Under the pieces are notes generated by a model. The model was not told the origin of the DNA. It worked only from the letters and a program-made list of their open reading frames with translations, and did no database searches. 64,000 bases of DNA, taken from contig NZ_JAGFPK010000002.1 in assembly GCF_017599385.1 (NCBI RefSeq), positions 62,001 through 126,000 on the forward strand, written 5' to 3'. This DNA is from Ciceribacter sp. L1K22 (lineage in GTDB: Bacteria; Pseudomonadota; Alphaproteobacteria; Rhizobiales; Rhizobiaceae). Positions 63,604-64,000 of the stretch are shown here, piece by piece. The position numbers and the translations under genes were made by a program. Every line of letters starts with the position of its first letter. Position 1 is the first letter of the stretch.

Positions 63604-64000
63604 GTGGAGAAGATCGTGACCAAGATGACCGACAATCTTTCGCTGTCCGGCGTCGTTTCACCTACCGATGCTGTCATCAACGTTCAGCGGTATCCGGCGA
63701 CGTCCCGTATTCTTCACTGGATCGTCGCTGCGCTGGTGCTGGCCACCTGGCCTCTCGGCTTCTTCATTCAGTTCACGAAGCAGCAGGTGACGCTCGACTT
63801 CTACATGATCCATGAGAGCTTCGGTTTTCTGGCCTTGTGGTTGATGCTGCTGCGCGTCGGCAACAAGCTGATCGCCCGGCCGCCCCATCCGGAGGGTCCG
63901 GCCGTCGAGCGGATTGCGGCTGCCACGGTCCACGGACTTCTCTACGCGTTCCTGATCATCATGCCCGTCAGCGGGTTCCTGGCGACCAACGCCCATGGGT
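63604..64000 (+). CDS. Cytochrome b561-family protein (3' truncated)
   Basis: Open to the window end. Start could be GTG 63604, GTG 63616 (GGAG ahead) or ATG 63625. Residues from YPATSRILHWIVAALVLATWPLGFFI form the first helix with the haem His in RILHW; IHESFGFLALWLMLLRVGNKL gives the second, and VHGLLYAFLIIMPVSGFLA the third. Characteristic of the bacterial cytochrome b561 (CybB) family of quinol oxidoreductases; partner and direction of electron flow unknown. It does not belong to the guanidine operon, being separated by a terminator. Confidence 0.85.
   Translation, partial: MEKIVTKMTDNLSLSGVVSPTDAVINVQRYPATSRILHWIVAALVLATWPLGFFIQFTKQQVTLDFYMIHESFGFLALWLMLLRVGNKLIARPPHPEGPAVERIAAATVHGLLYAFLIIMPVSGFLATNAHG

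Overview
The window holds an almost complete purple-bacterial photosynthesis gene cluster (about 5.9 to 53.4 kb). It is flanked on the left by a peptide-type ABC transporter operon and on the right by a guanidine-degradation operon that is under riboswitch control. GC-rich codon use, the gene order, PpsR/AerR regulators, acsF, and a four-haem pufC point to an aerobic anoxygenic phototroph of the Alphaproteobacteria, most likely a Rhizobiales/Rhizobiaceae-type organism. The family-level guess is inference; no rRNA or tRNA gene is present to confirm it.

Layout. 1-5908 (+): 5'-truncated solute-binding protein, two permeases, a fused double ATPase and a DapA-family aldolase. 5949-9457 (-): a B12-domain AerR-like protein, dxs and cytochrome c2. 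9621-10082 (+): tspO. 9606-16462 (-): a small membrane protein, bchP fused in frame to a PucC-family gene, bchG, ppsR and aerR/ppaA. 16610-32951 (+): bchF-N-B-H-L-M, lhaA, puhA-B-C, a 101-residue protein, acsF, puhE, hemA and idi. 33033-44153 (-): the crtEF-bchCXYZ-pufQBALMC superoperon read towards a terminator at about 33.0 kb. 44257-46691 (+): crtD-crtC. 46688-53346 (-): bchI-bchD-bchO-crtI-crtB plus a 50-codon gene. 53595-63414 (+): sigma-54-type promoter, guanidine-I (ykkC) riboswitch with intrinsic terminator, ABC transporter, two DUF1989-type proteins, biotin carboxylase and allophanate hydrolase. A cytochrome b561-family gene runs off the right end.

How it works together. dxs, idi and crtE supply isoprenoids. 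crtB, I, C, D and F make an acyclic methoxylated carotenoid (spirilloxanthin type; no crtA here). hemA, bchI/D/H, bchM, acsF, bchN/B/L, bchF, bchX/Y/Z, bchC, bchG and bchP cover most of the route to bacteriochlorophyll a, with only the aerobic cyclase (acsF) and no bchE. puf and puh encode the reaction centre and LH1; no LH2 (puc) genes are in the window. Cytochrome c2 and PufC return electrons to the reaction centre. Seven exact 18-bp PpsR motifs (TGT-N12-ACA) and three near-matches sit upstream of bchG, aerR/bchF, bchC, crtE/crtD and bchI and between cycA and dxs, so the cluster encodes both its repressor and the operators. Most genes overlap by 1-8 nt.

Most unusual points: the bch2-bchP open-frame fusion; a 36-nt perfect palindrome that embeds a PpsR site; a 50-codon gene sharing a CTAG stop with crtC; a 118-nt crtD/crtC overlap; and the sigma-54 plus guanidine-riboswitch double control next to the photosynthesis cluster.
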